Shown here piece by piece: positions 36,487 through 44,504 of a stretch of 64,000 nt of DNA. The notes under the pieces were generated by a model. It made no database searches, was not told where the DNA came from, and was given only the letters and a program-made list of their open reading frames with translations. The translations under genes were made by a program, and so were the position numbers. The stretch is from an uncultured bacterium. GTDB taxonomy: Bacteria > Bacillota_I > Bacilli_A > RF39 > UBA660. The stretch covers positions 39,332-103,331 of the forward strand of contig CAMNUE010000006.1 of NCBI GenBank assembly GCA_946560065.1, read 5' to 3'. How positions within the stretch are numbered: the first letter of the stretch is position 1; every line of letters begins with the position of its first letter.

Positions 36487-37104
36487 ATGGAAAAATTAAC
36501 CGGGAGACAAAATTTTATTTTAAAAGTTTTAAAACAACTAATTGCAGAGAATGGCTATCCACCTACTGTTAGAGAAATCGGTGAAAAAGCCCACTTGTCT
36601 TCTCCCGCTACAATTCATTTTCACTTAAAAAAATTAGAAGAAAAAGGATACATTAAAAAGGGAGATAATAAAAATAGAACAATTGAAATATTAGTACCCA
36701 ATGAATATTTAGAAAAAAATGAAAATATTATAGATGTTCCCCTACTTGGTAAAGTCACTGCTGGAACACCTATTGAAGCAATAGAAACACCTGATGAGTA
36801 TTTTAGCCTACCAGCAAATTTAGTTAATAGTAAGAATGAAGTCTTCACTTTAAAAGTAAGTGGTGAATCTATGATTAACGTTGGAATTTATGATGGAGAC
36901 ATTTTAATTGTTGAAAAAAGAAATACTGCTAGAAATGGCGAAACTGTAGTCGCAATGAACTCTGATGGTGAAGCTACTGTCAAAACATTCTATAAAGAAA
37001 ATGGCTATTTCAGACTTCAACCAGAAAATGATACAATGGACCCAATCATTCTAAATGAAGTAACCATCTTAGGGAAAGTAATTGGACTATATAGGAAATT
37101 ATAA
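36487..37104 (+). CDS. lexA: SOS repressor LexA
   Basis: The 205-residue dimeric repressor controls DNA-damage genes and self-cleaves when RecA is activated. The N-terminal winged helix covers about 1-65 (GYPPTVREIGEKAHLSSPATIHFHL). The C-terminal peptidase domain has the Ala92-Gly93 cleavage site in GKVTAGTP, Ser128 in SGESM and Lys166 in ATVKTF, the usual Ser-Lys dyad spacing. All key residues are present. AAGGAGG lies before the ATG. It is divergent from the small membrane ORF and polA. Its own terminator hairpin has been split by the IS. Confidence 0.97.
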   Translation: MEKLTGRQNFILKVLKQLIAENGYPPTVREIGEKAHLSSPATIHFHLKKLEEKGYIKKGDNKNRTIEILVPNEYLEKNENIIDVPLLGKVTAGTPIEAIETPDEYFSLPANLVNSKNEVFTLKVSGESMINVGIYDGDILIVEKRNTARNGETVVAMNSDGEATVKTFYKENGYFRLQPENDTMDPIILNEVTILGKVIGLYRKL

Positions 37105-37117
37105 AAATAAAAAACAG

Positions 37118-37126
37118 ATTAATAAT
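37118..37126. repeat. Left direct repeat flanking the IS
   Basis: ATTAATAAT, repeated identically at 38479-38487 on the other side of the element. If the ends are TG...CA, this is a 9-bp target duplication. Boundaries one base further out on each side would make it 7 bp. Confidence 0.65.
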
Positions 37127-37206
37127 TGAAATTGTAATATAGAAGTGTACACGAAAAAAAGTGTATGCTTTTATTTTTGATATAATTTAATAAAGGAGTT
37201 GATAAA

Positions 37207-37554
37207 ATGGCTAGTAAAGGTCAAAAATATAAACAATGGACTGCAGAAGAAAAATATAAAATAATAAGACCTATACTTGAAAACGAAAAAAGTCAAAGCC
37301 AAGTAACAAAGGAAACAAATATAAATATTGGGCTAATATTTCAATGGGTAAAAAGATATAATGAAAATGGTTTAAAAGGATTAGTGAATAAAAAGAAACC
37401 AGGAAATCCACTAAGCAAATATGAAAAAAGGAAAAGTTTAAATAAAGAAGAGCAATTAGAATATGAAAATATGAAATTAAAAATTGAAAATGAATTATTA
37501 AAAAAAGGATACCTAATGAAAGGAGATGGTATAATTGTAAAATTCATGAAATAA
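37207..37554 (+). CDS. IS3-family OrfA (helix-turn-helix)
   Basis: The 115-residue DNA-binding subunit of the transposase has a helix-turn-helix in about residues 12-60 (TAEEKYKIIRPILEN, SQVTKETNINIGLIFQWVKRY). A leucine-rich coiled region (LEYENMKLKIENELLKK) follows, as usual for IS3 OrfA. The start has AAGGAG upstream. Most translation ends at 37554; a fraction should shift frame at the A7 run to make OrfAB. Confidence 0.9.
   Translation: MASKGQKYKQWTAEEKYKIIRPILENEKSQSQVTKETNINIGLIFQWVKRYNENGLKGLVNKKKPGNPLSKYEKRKSLNKEEQLEYENMKLKIENELLKKGYLMKGDGIIVKFMK
37500..37506 (+). other. Predicted -1 frameshift site of the IS
   Basis: A run of seven A, phased A-AAA-AAA in the orfA frame (codons TTA AAA AAA GGA). 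After slipping back one base, the orfB frame is open from here through ATTG...NEEYNLK with no stop, joining orfB. This is the standard IS3 arrangement. Confidence 0.75.
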
Positions 37555-37580
37555 CACAAATTAAATATGGAATTATTGAA

Positions 37581-38441
37581 TTGTTAAATGAAGAATATAA
37601 TCTAAAGTCTCTGTGTGAAATAATGAAAGTATCAAGATCAGGATATTATAAATGGTTAAAGAACAAGGATATATTAAATAATTACGAATTAAATAGAAAA
37701 GATTTAGGTGAATTAATAAAAGATATACATAATTGTAAACTAAGTTATGGTTATCATAGAATTAAAAAAATAATATTAGAAGAAACGGGATGGATAGTAT
37801 CAGACAACTTGGTACATAAGGTGTGTAAGATGCTAAATATAAAATCAAAAGCTAAACATTATAAATATAAATGTCCAGGAGAAGAGTCTATTAAATACTC
37901 AAATATAATTAATGGTAATTGGAAAACTAGTAGACCGTTTGAAAAGGTAGTTTCAGATACGACAACGTTTTATTTTAAGAAAAAGAAATATGATTGGACA
38001 TTTTATTTAGATGTATTTAATAATGAAATCGTTGGTTATGATGTGAGAGTTTCTATGAACGGTAATGGAGTTTTAAACCATCGAGAAGCGTTAAACAAAA
38101 TGTTAAATAACAAAATAAAAAGAGGATACGGGAACCTTGAGACTATTGTCCACACAGATCAAGGAGCCGTTTATTCCTCAGTGTCATTTAACAATATATT
38201 CAATTCTTACAATGTTACCAGATCTATGTCTAGAGCTGGAACTCCAACAGATAATCCAGTTATCGAATCTAAAAATGGCTGGATTAAGAAAGAAATGTAT
38301 ATTGATTTCGACATTAATAATTATAACACAGTTCAAGAATTTATTGATGAAATAGTTTGGGATAACAACAATTATCGTCCAAGTTTTGCACTTCAATATA
38401 AAACCCCAGTTGAGTATAGAATCCAACTAGGGTTCAAATAA
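37581..38441 (+). CDS. IS3-family OrfB transposase (DDE integrase core)
   Basis: The 286-residue catalytic part of the transposase has an HTH_21-like region (YGYHRIKKIILEETG) followed by the rve integrase core. The triad is Asp126 (VVSDTTTF), Asp193 (VHTDQGAVYSS) and Glu229 (PVIESKNGW), spaced as DD(35)E. The conserved C-terminal NNYRPSFALQYKTPVEY is present. It is probably made mainly as the OrfAB fusion, so the ATG at 37581 may not be used. Confidence 0.93.
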   Translation: MLNEEYNLKSLCEIMKVSRSGYYKWLKNKDILNNYELNRKDLGELIKDIHNCKLSYGYHRIKKIILEETGWIVSDNLVHKVCKMLNIKSKAKHYKYKCPGEESIKYSNIINGNWKTSRPFEKVVSDTTTFYFKKKKYDWTFYLDVFNNEIVGYDVRVSMNGNGVLNHREALNKMLNNKIKRGYGNLETIVHTDQGAVYSSVSFNNIFNSYNVTRSMSRAGTPTDNPVIESKNGWIKKEMYIDFDINNYNTVQEFIDEIVWDNNNYRPSFALQYKTPVEYRIQLGFK

Positions 38442-38478
38442 TTATTTTTTTAGTGTCTACTTTTTCTTGACAACTTCA

Positions 38479-38487
38479 ATTAATAAT
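38479..38487. repeat. Right direct repeat flanking the IS
   Basis: ATTAATAAT, identical to 37118-37126. Directly followed by CTGTTTTTTTT, the right arm of the interrupted terminator. Confidence 0.65.
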
Positions 38488-38496
38488 CTGTTTTTT

Positions 38497-39201
38497 TTAA
38501 ATATTCAACATTTTTCTAACAATATAACTTGCAATCATCAATCCGGCAACCGCTGGTACAAAAGCCGTAGAACCAGGTATCCTGTCTCCTGTTTTTATAG
38601 GCAATTCAGTACTAGTTAGTACATCCACCTTTTTATTTATTCTTTCATCCTTTACAAACTTTCTCATTATTCTAGCTAAAGGATCATTAACTGTCTTCCT
38701 GATATCAATAATTTCTAACTTACTTGGATCTATTTTATTTCCTGTTCCCATACTAGAAATGAAATTAATATTTAATTCCAAACATTTATTTATTACAGCT
38801 TTTTTAGTACTAACAGTATCACAAGCATCTACCAAATAATCAATATTATTCTCAAAAAGATCACTTAAATTATCACTTGTAATAAACTTATCTTTTTTTA
38901 TAACCTTACATTTATCATTAATATCTTTAATTCTCTCTTCTAAAACATCTATTTTCTTTCTTCCAATAGTTGAAGAAAGTGCAATTACTTGTCTATTGAT
39001 ATTACTCTCATCAACCACATCAAAATCCACTAAAATAAGTGTACCTATATTACTTCTAGCTAAAGCCTCAGCAACATAACCACCAACTCCGCCACATCCT
39101 AATATAAGTACACTTTTTCCATTTAATTTATTTAAATTATCTGAACCAATAATCTTTTCAAATCTATCAAATCTAGGCAACTTTTTTATGCTCCACTTCA
39201 T
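38497..39201 (-). CDS. tcdA: tRNA threonylcarbamoyladenosine dehydratase (TcdA/YrvM)
   Basis: The roughly 234-residue ThiF/E1-fold enzyme uses ATP to cyclise t6A at position 37 of tRNA. The nucleotide-binding loop is LILGCGGVGGYVAEALARS (about 32-50), and DFDVVDESNINRQ is the E1-family adenylate-binding segment. DACDTVSTK and a late GSTAFVPAVAGLMIASYIV are typical of the TcdA group. ATG 39201 is used; TTG 39204 is possible. It overlaps the upstream gene by about 29 nt. In Bacillus the same gene (yrvM) neighbours the 6S RNA gene and aspS, as here. The IS abuts its 3' side. Confidence 0.88.
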   Translation of the reverse strand: MKWSIKKLPRFDRFEKIIGSDNLNKLNGKSVLILGCGGVGGYVAEALARSNIGTLILVDFDVVDESNINRQVIALSSTIGRKKIDVLEERIKDINDKCKVIKKDKFITSDNLSDLFENNIDYLVDACDTVSTKKAVINKCLELNINFISSMGTGNKIDPSKLEIIDIRKTVNDPLARIMRKFVKDERINKKVDVLTSTELPIKTGDRIPGSTAFVPAVAGLMIASYIVRKMLNI

Positions 39202-39988
39202 CAATCTTTTTAACTAATTGCTTTTGTCTTTGTGATTTTGATTGAATTAAAGTCAATGGCTTATCATAAATAATCTTATTTATATAGGACATCTTAGTAT
39301 AGATTTCTGTATTTGATTTTGCCATACTATAGTAATTACTCAAATTTTTATAATCTCTAGTATTAATAACAGACAAAGCACGTAATGTATCTTGTAAACT
39401 TTCCTCTGGAATGGATGTATCAGATATCACTGTACATTCAAAATTATTAATAAAATCTATTGTATCGCTTAAATCAGCAATACCAGCATTTTTAAATAAC
39501 TCTGGCCAACGACTTTCGTCCCGTTCTTCCTTTACAATTCTTTGAAGAGCAGCTATCTTATCATTTGTTAAGTGTTCACCAATTCCTAACTGTTCTAACG
39601 AAACATATCTTCCTCTCTTCTCGTCACCTGGTATTTCCTTTCTTAAATCAGTAATTGCTTTACTATATAATTTATCTAAATTACTGTTTACTTTCTTAGG
39701 AGGTTGAGACACTTCGTAAACATCATACAAATCAGAATTTCTTTCTTCTTTTGTTGTTACCAAAAAATTTCTCGGATAAAGTAATGATTTACTTCTAATA
39801 AAATCTATTGGTGCATTAACGTCTTTAGAATCACTAAATGTTGACTCTGAGAACTTCTCCCTATTTACGATTATGTCACTTTCAGAAGCATCATCATAGT
39901 TTACACCATGGCGAATTTTCTTCTTATGTTTATACTTAAGATGTACGTTCATAACTTTTCTCTTATTAACTATAGGTAGTACTAACAT
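39173..39988 (-). CDS. Unknown protein upstream of tcdA
   Basis: The roughly 271-residue soluble protein is not recognised. It is rich in Lys, Asp and Ser, with no membrane helix and no conserved catalytic motif. A basic N-terminal stretch (VHLKYKHKKKIRHG) suggests nucleic-acid or membrane contact. The start ATG 39988 (MLVLPIV) has GGGGGA about 7 nt upstream; earlier ATGs lie too close to or before that site. It sits just downstream of the 6S-like RNA and overlaps tcdA. Confidence 0.6.
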   Translation of the reverse strand: MLVLPIVNKRKVMNVHLKYKHKKKIRHGVNYDDASESDIIVNREKFSESTFSDSKDVNAPIDFIRSKSLLYPRNFLVTTKEERNSDLYDVYEVSQPPKKVNSNLDKLYSKAITDLRKEIPGDEKRGRYVSLEQLGIGEHLTNDKIAALQRIVKEERDESRWPELFKNAGIADLSDTIDFINNFECTVISDTSIPEESLQDTLRALSVINTRDYKNLSNYYSMAKSNTEIYTKMSYINKIIYDKPLTLIQSKSQRQKQLVKKIDEVEHKKVA

Positions 39989-40040
39989 ATACATTCCCCC
40001 TGTACTGCATATTTTACCACAAATATCAAGAAAAAACAAC

Positions 40041-40219
40041 AAAAAAATCAGATAGAACGTCGTAGGTAAACGATAAAACCTGTCCTTAGTCCAGGTGGGT
40101 GTTCATACATTACCATTAGGATCCTTAATAAGATTAAGTATTCAACACCGATAATTGATCAAAACTCCCGTATCGTTATTTTAGTCGGTTTTAAAAGTAC
40201 CCGTTCGTATCTATCTGAT
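40041..40219 (-). ncRNA. ssrS: 6S RNA-like gene
   Basis: A non-coding stretch of about 179 nt with its own strong promoter and a terminal T-run. The ends pair as ATCAGATAGA with TCTATCTGAT. Further in, GGTA/TACC and ACGATA/TATCGT continue an irregular rod. Next comes a large asymmetric internal loop with a small hairpin (CCTG...CAGG) on its 3' side, then an apical stem GGTGTT/AACACC. This closing stem, central bubble and apical arm is the 6S RNA plan, which mimics an open promoter and sequesters sigma-A polymerase. Position beside tcdA (yrvM) and near aspS matches the Bacillus 6S-1 locus. Not checked against a covariance model. Confidence 0.7.
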
Positions 40220-40225
40220 AATTAG

Positions 40226-40254
40226 ATTATAGCAAGAAAAAAAAAACTTAACAA
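40226..40254 (-). promoter_or_regulatory. Promoter of the 6S-like RNA
   Basis: On the minus strand, TTGTTA (40254-40249), a 17-nt spacer containing ten T, and TATAAT (40231-40226). Transcription would start about 7 nt later, at the closing stem. Confidence 0.85.
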
Positions 40255-40304
40255 GTACTTTAACATTTTTTTACATAAATCATAATATATCATAGGTGAT
40301 TATA

Positions 40305-41078
40305 ATGTATTTTAAATCAAATACAATATCCATTTACTATGAAAAACATGGAACAGGAGAAGAAAAAATCTTAATACTACCTGGTTGGGGAAATACCAGA
40401 AATACCTTCTATAATCTCATCAATAATTTAAAAGAAAACTATACCATTTACATTATTGACTACCCAGGATTTGGAAATAGTCCTGTTTTAAATAAAGAAC
40501 TAAATATTTACGATTATGCCTTTTTAATTAACTCATTCATCAAAAAAATGAATATTGATAACCCAATAATCATAGCTCATTCTTTTGGTGGTCGAATAAC
40601 TTCTATTCTAGGAGGATATTACCAAATAAAAATCAAAAAAATAATCTTAATTGATGTTGCTGGAATCAAAAAAAGAAAAAAACTAAAAGTTTTCTTAAAA
40701 GAGAAAATATACAAAGTTCTAAAAAAATGTACATATCTTTTACCAAAAATAAAACAGGAAAAATATCGTCAAAAATTACTATTATTTTTTGGATCTACAG
40801 ATTACAAAAGTATTCCTCCATCAATGCAAAAAACCTTTCAAAATATTATAAAAGAAGACTTAAGAAAATATTACAAAAACATCTCAACTGAAACACTAAT
40901 AATATGGGGAGAAAATGACATCGACACTCCATTAAAAGATGGTATTTTAATAAAAAAATTAATCTCAAATTCCGAGATAATCGTCTATAAAAAAAGTGAC
41001 CACTTTGCTTATTTAAATTATCCCGAGCAAACAAATAGAATCATATCCAGCTTTTTAAATAATAAAGAAAACCTCTAG
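40305..41078 (+). CDS. Alpha/beta hydrolase
   Basis: The 257-residue cytoplasmic hydrolase has an oxyanion-hole segment LPGWGNTR at about 24-31 and the nucleophile elbow AHSFGG (about 91-96) with Ser. The acid is in WGENDIDTP and the His in KSDHFAYLNYP. All three catalytic residues are present. Family members include esterases, lipases and C-C hydrolases, so the substrate is undetermined. The start ATG 40305 has AGGTGA upstream. It is a single plus-strand gene between minus-strand units, with its own terminator. Confidence 0.8.
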   Translation: MYFKSNTISIYYEKHGTGEEKILILPGWGNTRNTFYNLINNLKENYTIYIIDYPGFGNSPVLNKELNIYDYAFLINSFIKKMNIDNPIIIAHSFGGRITSILGGYYQIKIKKIILIDVAGIKKRKKLKVFLKEKIYKVLKKCTYLLPKIKQEKYRQKLLLFFGSTDYKSIPPSMQKTFQNIIKEDLRKYYKNISTETLIIWGENDIDTPLKDGILIKKLISNSEIIVYKKSDHFAYLNYPEQTNRIISSFLNNKENL

Positions 41079-41093
41079 CTTTACTAGAGGTTT
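41069..41093. terminator. Bidirectional terminator
   Basis: AAACCTCTAG and CTAGAGGTTT form a perfect 10-bp stem with a 5-nt loop, between the hydrolase gene and the converging membrane-protein gene. Confidence 0.85.
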
Positions 41094-41103
41094 AAACATC
41101 TTC

Positions 41104-41709
41104 TTATTTTTTTATTTCATTCAATACAAAATGTCCATGAAAATGTGAACCAGTCTCAACATTTTCATTTTCGCTATCAACCCATACTCTAACCAAAATA
41201 TTTTCAGCTTCTCCATTTTCTAAATTAATATCCTTAATTAACATGTCATCATTCAACACTTTTACACGTCCATCATTCAACGAATACTTTATTTGATTAG
41301 AATTCAATTGTTTGTTACCACAATCACAAATTGATAAAACATTCTCATCTTTAACTAAGTTAAGTTGATAACTAACTGCATTAGAAGTATCATTCTTAAC
41401 ATTAATCTTATAGACATATGATGATAATCCTTCTTCATCTTTCATAACATCATTATCAGTTAACAAAATTGTCTGACTAGAGCTAGATACATTTTCTGCA
41501 ACCTTTATATTTTTTATATCATTAAGCAATAGATTATTATCAAATTTTAACGCACTATAACCGATTATTACAAAAGCAACCATAAATACCATTACTAATA
41601 TAAACGTATATTTAAACTCTTTATTTTTCATTTTGTTAATAATATGTTTCTTTTCAATTTTTCCATTCTTATTAATATACTTCCTAGACGAACTTCTCAT
41701 TATAGCCAT
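41104..41709 (-). CDS. Unknown membrane-anchored extracytoplasmic protein
   Basis: The 201-residue protein has a basic N-terminus, one membrane helix at about 35-55 (FILVMVFMVAFVIIGYSAL), and an extracytoplasmic domain with beta-rich spacing and a CDCG motif. It is not recognised; the domain recalls the small signal-anchored TasA/camelysin-like or pilin-like proteins of Firmicutes, but that is weak. The start ATG 41709 has AAGGTGA 6 nt upstream. Confidence 0.6.
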   Translation of the reverse strand: MAIMRSSSRKYINKNGKIEKKHIINKMKNKEFKYTFILVMVFMVAFVIIGYSALKFDNNLLLNDIKNIKVAENVSSSSQTILLTDNDVMKDEEGLSSYVYKINVKNDTSNAVSYQLNLVKDENVLSICDCGNKQLNSNQIKYSLNDGRVKVLNDDMLIKDINLENGEAENILVRVWVDSENENVETGSHFHGHFVLNEIKK

Positions 41710-41791
41710 ACCCAATCACCTTACCATAAACTAAGTATACCATAACAAATTTCATAATGAAAGAAAAATTAAAAGAAGATGACAAATTTAT

Positions 41792-43111
41792 TTATGGATT
41801 AAGTCTATTAGGTCCACGGAATAAGAATTGTGTTTCTTTTACACTAGGAATACCTAATAATAACATAGTAAGTCGATCTACTCCAATCGCAAATCCACCA
41901 TGTGGAGGACAACCGTATTTAAAGAATTCTAAATAGAACTTAACATCTTCATCTAATCCTTTTTCTTTAGCGTTCTTAACGATTTCTTCATATCTATGTT
42001 CTCTTTGAGCCCCTGTTGTAATCTCAGTACCTCTCCAAATAAGGTCATATCCCATTAAATGTCCTTCTGCATCCCTCATATGATAGAAAGCTCTCTTTTC
42101 TGCTGGGAAGTCTGTTACAAACAAGTATTCATGTCCGAACTTTTCTTGAGACAATTTATAACATAATCTCTCAGCTTCAGTAGTCAAATCTGTTTTTTCT
42201 GCCTCATCTACTTTATATCCATATCTTTCTTCTAACTCTTTATAAATATCAGCAAGCTTCATACTAGGAAATGGAAGTTTTGGTACAACTAATTCAACAC
42301 CAAATACTTCTTTTATTTTTTCTCCATAAAGTTCATTAGTCTTTTCCAACGCATAAGCAAGCATTTCAGCTTCCAAATTCATAACATCTTCATAACTATT
42401 AATGTATGAGAATTCAACATCAAATGAAGTAAATTCAGTAGCATGACGACTAGTGTTAGAATTTTCCGCTCTAAAACAAGGAGCAACTTCAAAAATTTTA
42501 TTAAAACCAGAAGCCATTGCCATTTGCTTATAAAATTGTGGACTTTGAGCCAAATAAGCCACTCTATCAAAATATTTAACTTCGAAAACATCAGCTCCAG
42601 ATTCACTTGCTGCTCCAATAAATTTAGGAGTATGAATTTCTGTAAAATTATTATTATACAAATATTCTCTCATAAATCTAACAAGTGTACTTTGTACTTG
42701 AAACATAAAAAGATTCTTATCATTTCTCAAATCAATAAAACGATAATCAAGTCTTGTATCCAAATTAACTCCTTCTAAATCTTTAAAGTTAAATGGTAAC
42801 TCTTCAGAACTTTTACTAGTAACTTCAATATTAGTTGGAATAATTTCCATTCCATTTAGTTTAACTTTTGGGGAATCTACTAATTTTCCAGTAATCTTTA
42901 CTGTACTTTCAAGTGGTAATGTCTCAATCAATTCTACCATTTCTTTATTAGCATCTTCACTCTTCTCAATAGTAACTTGAACCTTAGCAGTATTATCTCT
43001 AAGTATTACAAATTGTACCCATTGTAAATTTCTAATATTATCAACAAAGCCACTAACAACAACTTCTTCATCAAAATGATTTTTTAATTCATTAATACTT
43101 ATATTTTCCAT
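41792..43111 (-). CDS. aspS: Aspartyl-tRNA synthetase, archaeal-type (short form)
   Basis: The 439-residue class II synthetase lacks the GAD insertion that brings typical bacterial AspRS to about 590 residues. An OB-fold anticodon domain (about 1-100) precedes the catalytic core. Motif 2 is FRAENSNTSRHATEF and motif 3 GFAIGVDRLTMLLLG. It ends in RGPNRLNP, like the archaeal RDPxRLxP tail. Archaeal-type enzymes in bacteria are often non-discriminating and charge tRNA-Asn with Asp, which GatCAB then amidates; this is inference here. It is last in the T-box operon, 22 nt after hisS. Confidence 0.9.
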   Translation of the reverse strand: MENISINELKNHFDEEVVVSGFVDNIRNLQWVQFVILRDNTAKVQVTIEKSEDANKEMVELIETLPLESTVKITGKLVDSPKVKLNGMEIIPTNIEVTSKSSEELPFNFKDLEGVNLDTRLDYRFIDLRNDKNLFMFQVQSTLVRFMREYLYNNNFTEIHTPKFIGAASESGADVFEVKYFDRVAYLAQSPQFYKQMAMASGFNKIFEVAPCFRAENSNTSRHATEFTSFDVEFSYINSYEDVMNLEAEMLAYALEKTNELYGEKIKEVFGVELVVPKLPFPSMKLADIYKELEERYGYKVDEAEKTDLTTEAERLCYKLSQEKFGHEYLFVTDFPAEKRAFYHMRDAEGHLMGYDLIWRGTEITTGAQREHRYEEIVKNAKEKGLDEDVKFYLEFFKYGCPPHGGFAIGVDRLTMLLLGIPSVKETQFLFRGPNRLNP

Positions 43112-43133
43112 CTATATCATTCCTTTCACTTTA

Positions 43134-44504
43134 TTATTCATGATGACAGTGACAATCTCCGCCACATTCACCAGTACACTCATGATCTTCATCATGGCAA
43201 TGACCACAACCACAAGCATCTTCCTCATTATCCATTGTATTTAATTGTTCATCTAAATAATAAATTAAAACATCCAAACTAATAATTTCTTCTTCTTTTG
43301 TTTTATTATTTTTAATTTTAACTTCATTATTGTCTAAATCTTCGCTATTTAAAACACATGTAAATTTAGCATTAAATCTATCTGCCTGTTTAAATTGTCC
43401 CTTAAGTCCGCGACCAGTATACTCAGTATCAACAATAAATCCTGCAAGCCGCAATTCTTGTGCTAAATATACAGCATACTTCTTCTCATCATCATTTACA
43501 TACATCAAGAATAAATCAATATCATCAATTATTGGCATCTTTACTTTTTCAAGTTCAAGTGCCATAACAAGTCTTCCTAAACCACAAGCAAATCCAACAC
43601 ATGGTGTTTCTGGACCTCCTAATTGACTAACAAGTCCATTATAACGACCTCCGCCACCTAATACATTATTAGAACCAAAGCCTTCTACTTTAGCTTCTAT
43701 TTCAAATACTGTATGATTGTAGTAATCAAGACCACGAACTATATTTGGATTTATCTCATAGTCAATTTGCATAATTTCTAAATACTCTTGAACCTTTTCA
43801 AATCTATCGCGACTTTCATTATTCAAATAATCAATTGTCTTAGGAGCATTCTTCAAAACATCATTTTCTGCATCCACTTTACAATCTAAAATACGTAATG
43901 GATTCTTCTCATATCTTTCCTGACAATCTTCACAAAAGTCCTTAATATGTGGTTTAAAATATTCAACTAAAGCCTCACGATATTTCGTACGTGACTCATT
44001 ATCTCCTAAAGAATTAATATTAACTTTAATTTCTTTTAAACCAAGCATTTTATAAACGTTAACTGCAAGAGAAATAACTTCTGCATCAGACAAAGGATCA
44101 TCACTTCCAAGAACTTCCATACCAAATTGTGTAAGTTCTCTATCTCTTCCACTCTGTGGTCTTTCATACCTATACATCGTTCCATTATAATAAACTTTTA
44201 CTGGCTGATTAGGATCGCCATACATTTTATTTTCAATGTAACTTCTAACAACACCAGCAGTTCCTTCAGGTCTAAGTGTAATATCTCTTCCACCTTTATC
44301 TTGAAAATCATAACTTTCCTTAGTAACAATATCTGTAGTTTCTCCTACCCCTCTATGAAACAATTCAGTAGCCTCAATTATTGGCGTACGAATATAACTG
44401 TAATTATATTTTTCCATCAAAGCATCAATTACTGTATCAACATATTTCCATATTTTGGCTTCTCTTCCATAAATATCATTACATCCCTTTTGTTTTTGTA
44501 TCAT
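43134..44504 (-). CDS. hisS: Histidyl-tRNA synthetase with Cys/His-rich tail
   Basis: The 456-residue class II enzyme charges tRNA-His. The catalytic core shows RTPIIEATELFHRGVGE (motif 1 region), MYRYERPQSGRDRELTQF (motif 2), the histidine-specific RGLDYYNHTVFEI and GGGRYNGL (motif 3 vicinity). A C-terminal anticodon-binding domain follows. The last 27 residues are unusual: 7 Cys and 6 His, including CGCGHCH and CGGDCHCHH. This looks like a metal-binding tail, absent from standard HisRS, which ends with the anticodon domain. ATGA overlap with the upstream gene; aspS follows. Confidence 0.95.
   Translation of the reverse strand: MIQKQKGCNDIYGREAKIWKYVDTVIDALMEKYNYSYIRTPIIEATELFHRGVGETTDIVTKESYDFQDKGGRDITLRPEGTAGVVRSYIENKMYGDPNQPVKVYYNGTMYRYERPQSGRDRELTQFGMEVLGSDDPLSDAEVISLAVNVYKMLGLKEIKVNINSLGDNESRTKYREALVEYFKPHIKDFCEDCQERYEKNPLRILDCKVDAENDVLKNAPKTIDYLNNESRDRFEKVQEYLEIMQIDYEINPNIVRGLDYYNHTVFEIEAKVEGFGSNNVLGGGGRYNGLVSQLGGPETPCVGFACGLGRLVMALELEKVKMPIIDDIDLFLMYVNDDEKKYAVYLAQELRLAGFIVDTEYTGRGLKGQFKQADRFNAKFTCVLNSEDLDNNEVKIKNNKTKEEEIISLDVLIYYLDEQLNTMDNEEDACGCGHCHDEDHECTGECGGDCHCHHE

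Larger units (their letters stand above)
37127..38478 (+). mobile_element. IS3-family insertion sequence
   Basis: The 1,352-bp element has imperfect terminal inverted repeats (TGAAATTGT at the left, ACAACTTCA at the right; similarity continues to GTGTACAC/GTAGACAC about 25 bp in). It carries overlapping-frame orfA and orfB joined by a predicted -1 frameshift. Both genes and the catalytic triad are intact, so it may be active. Flanking sequence rejoins as CAGATTAATAATCTG within A- and T-runs, a terminator hairpin. The 7-9 bp duplication is longer than the 3-5 bp usual for IS3. Confidence 0.88.

Noticed and set aside
37554..37581. IS transposase as a broken gene
   Set aside because: The frame break is the normal IS3 orfA/orfB arrangement, with an A7 slippery run in the right phase.
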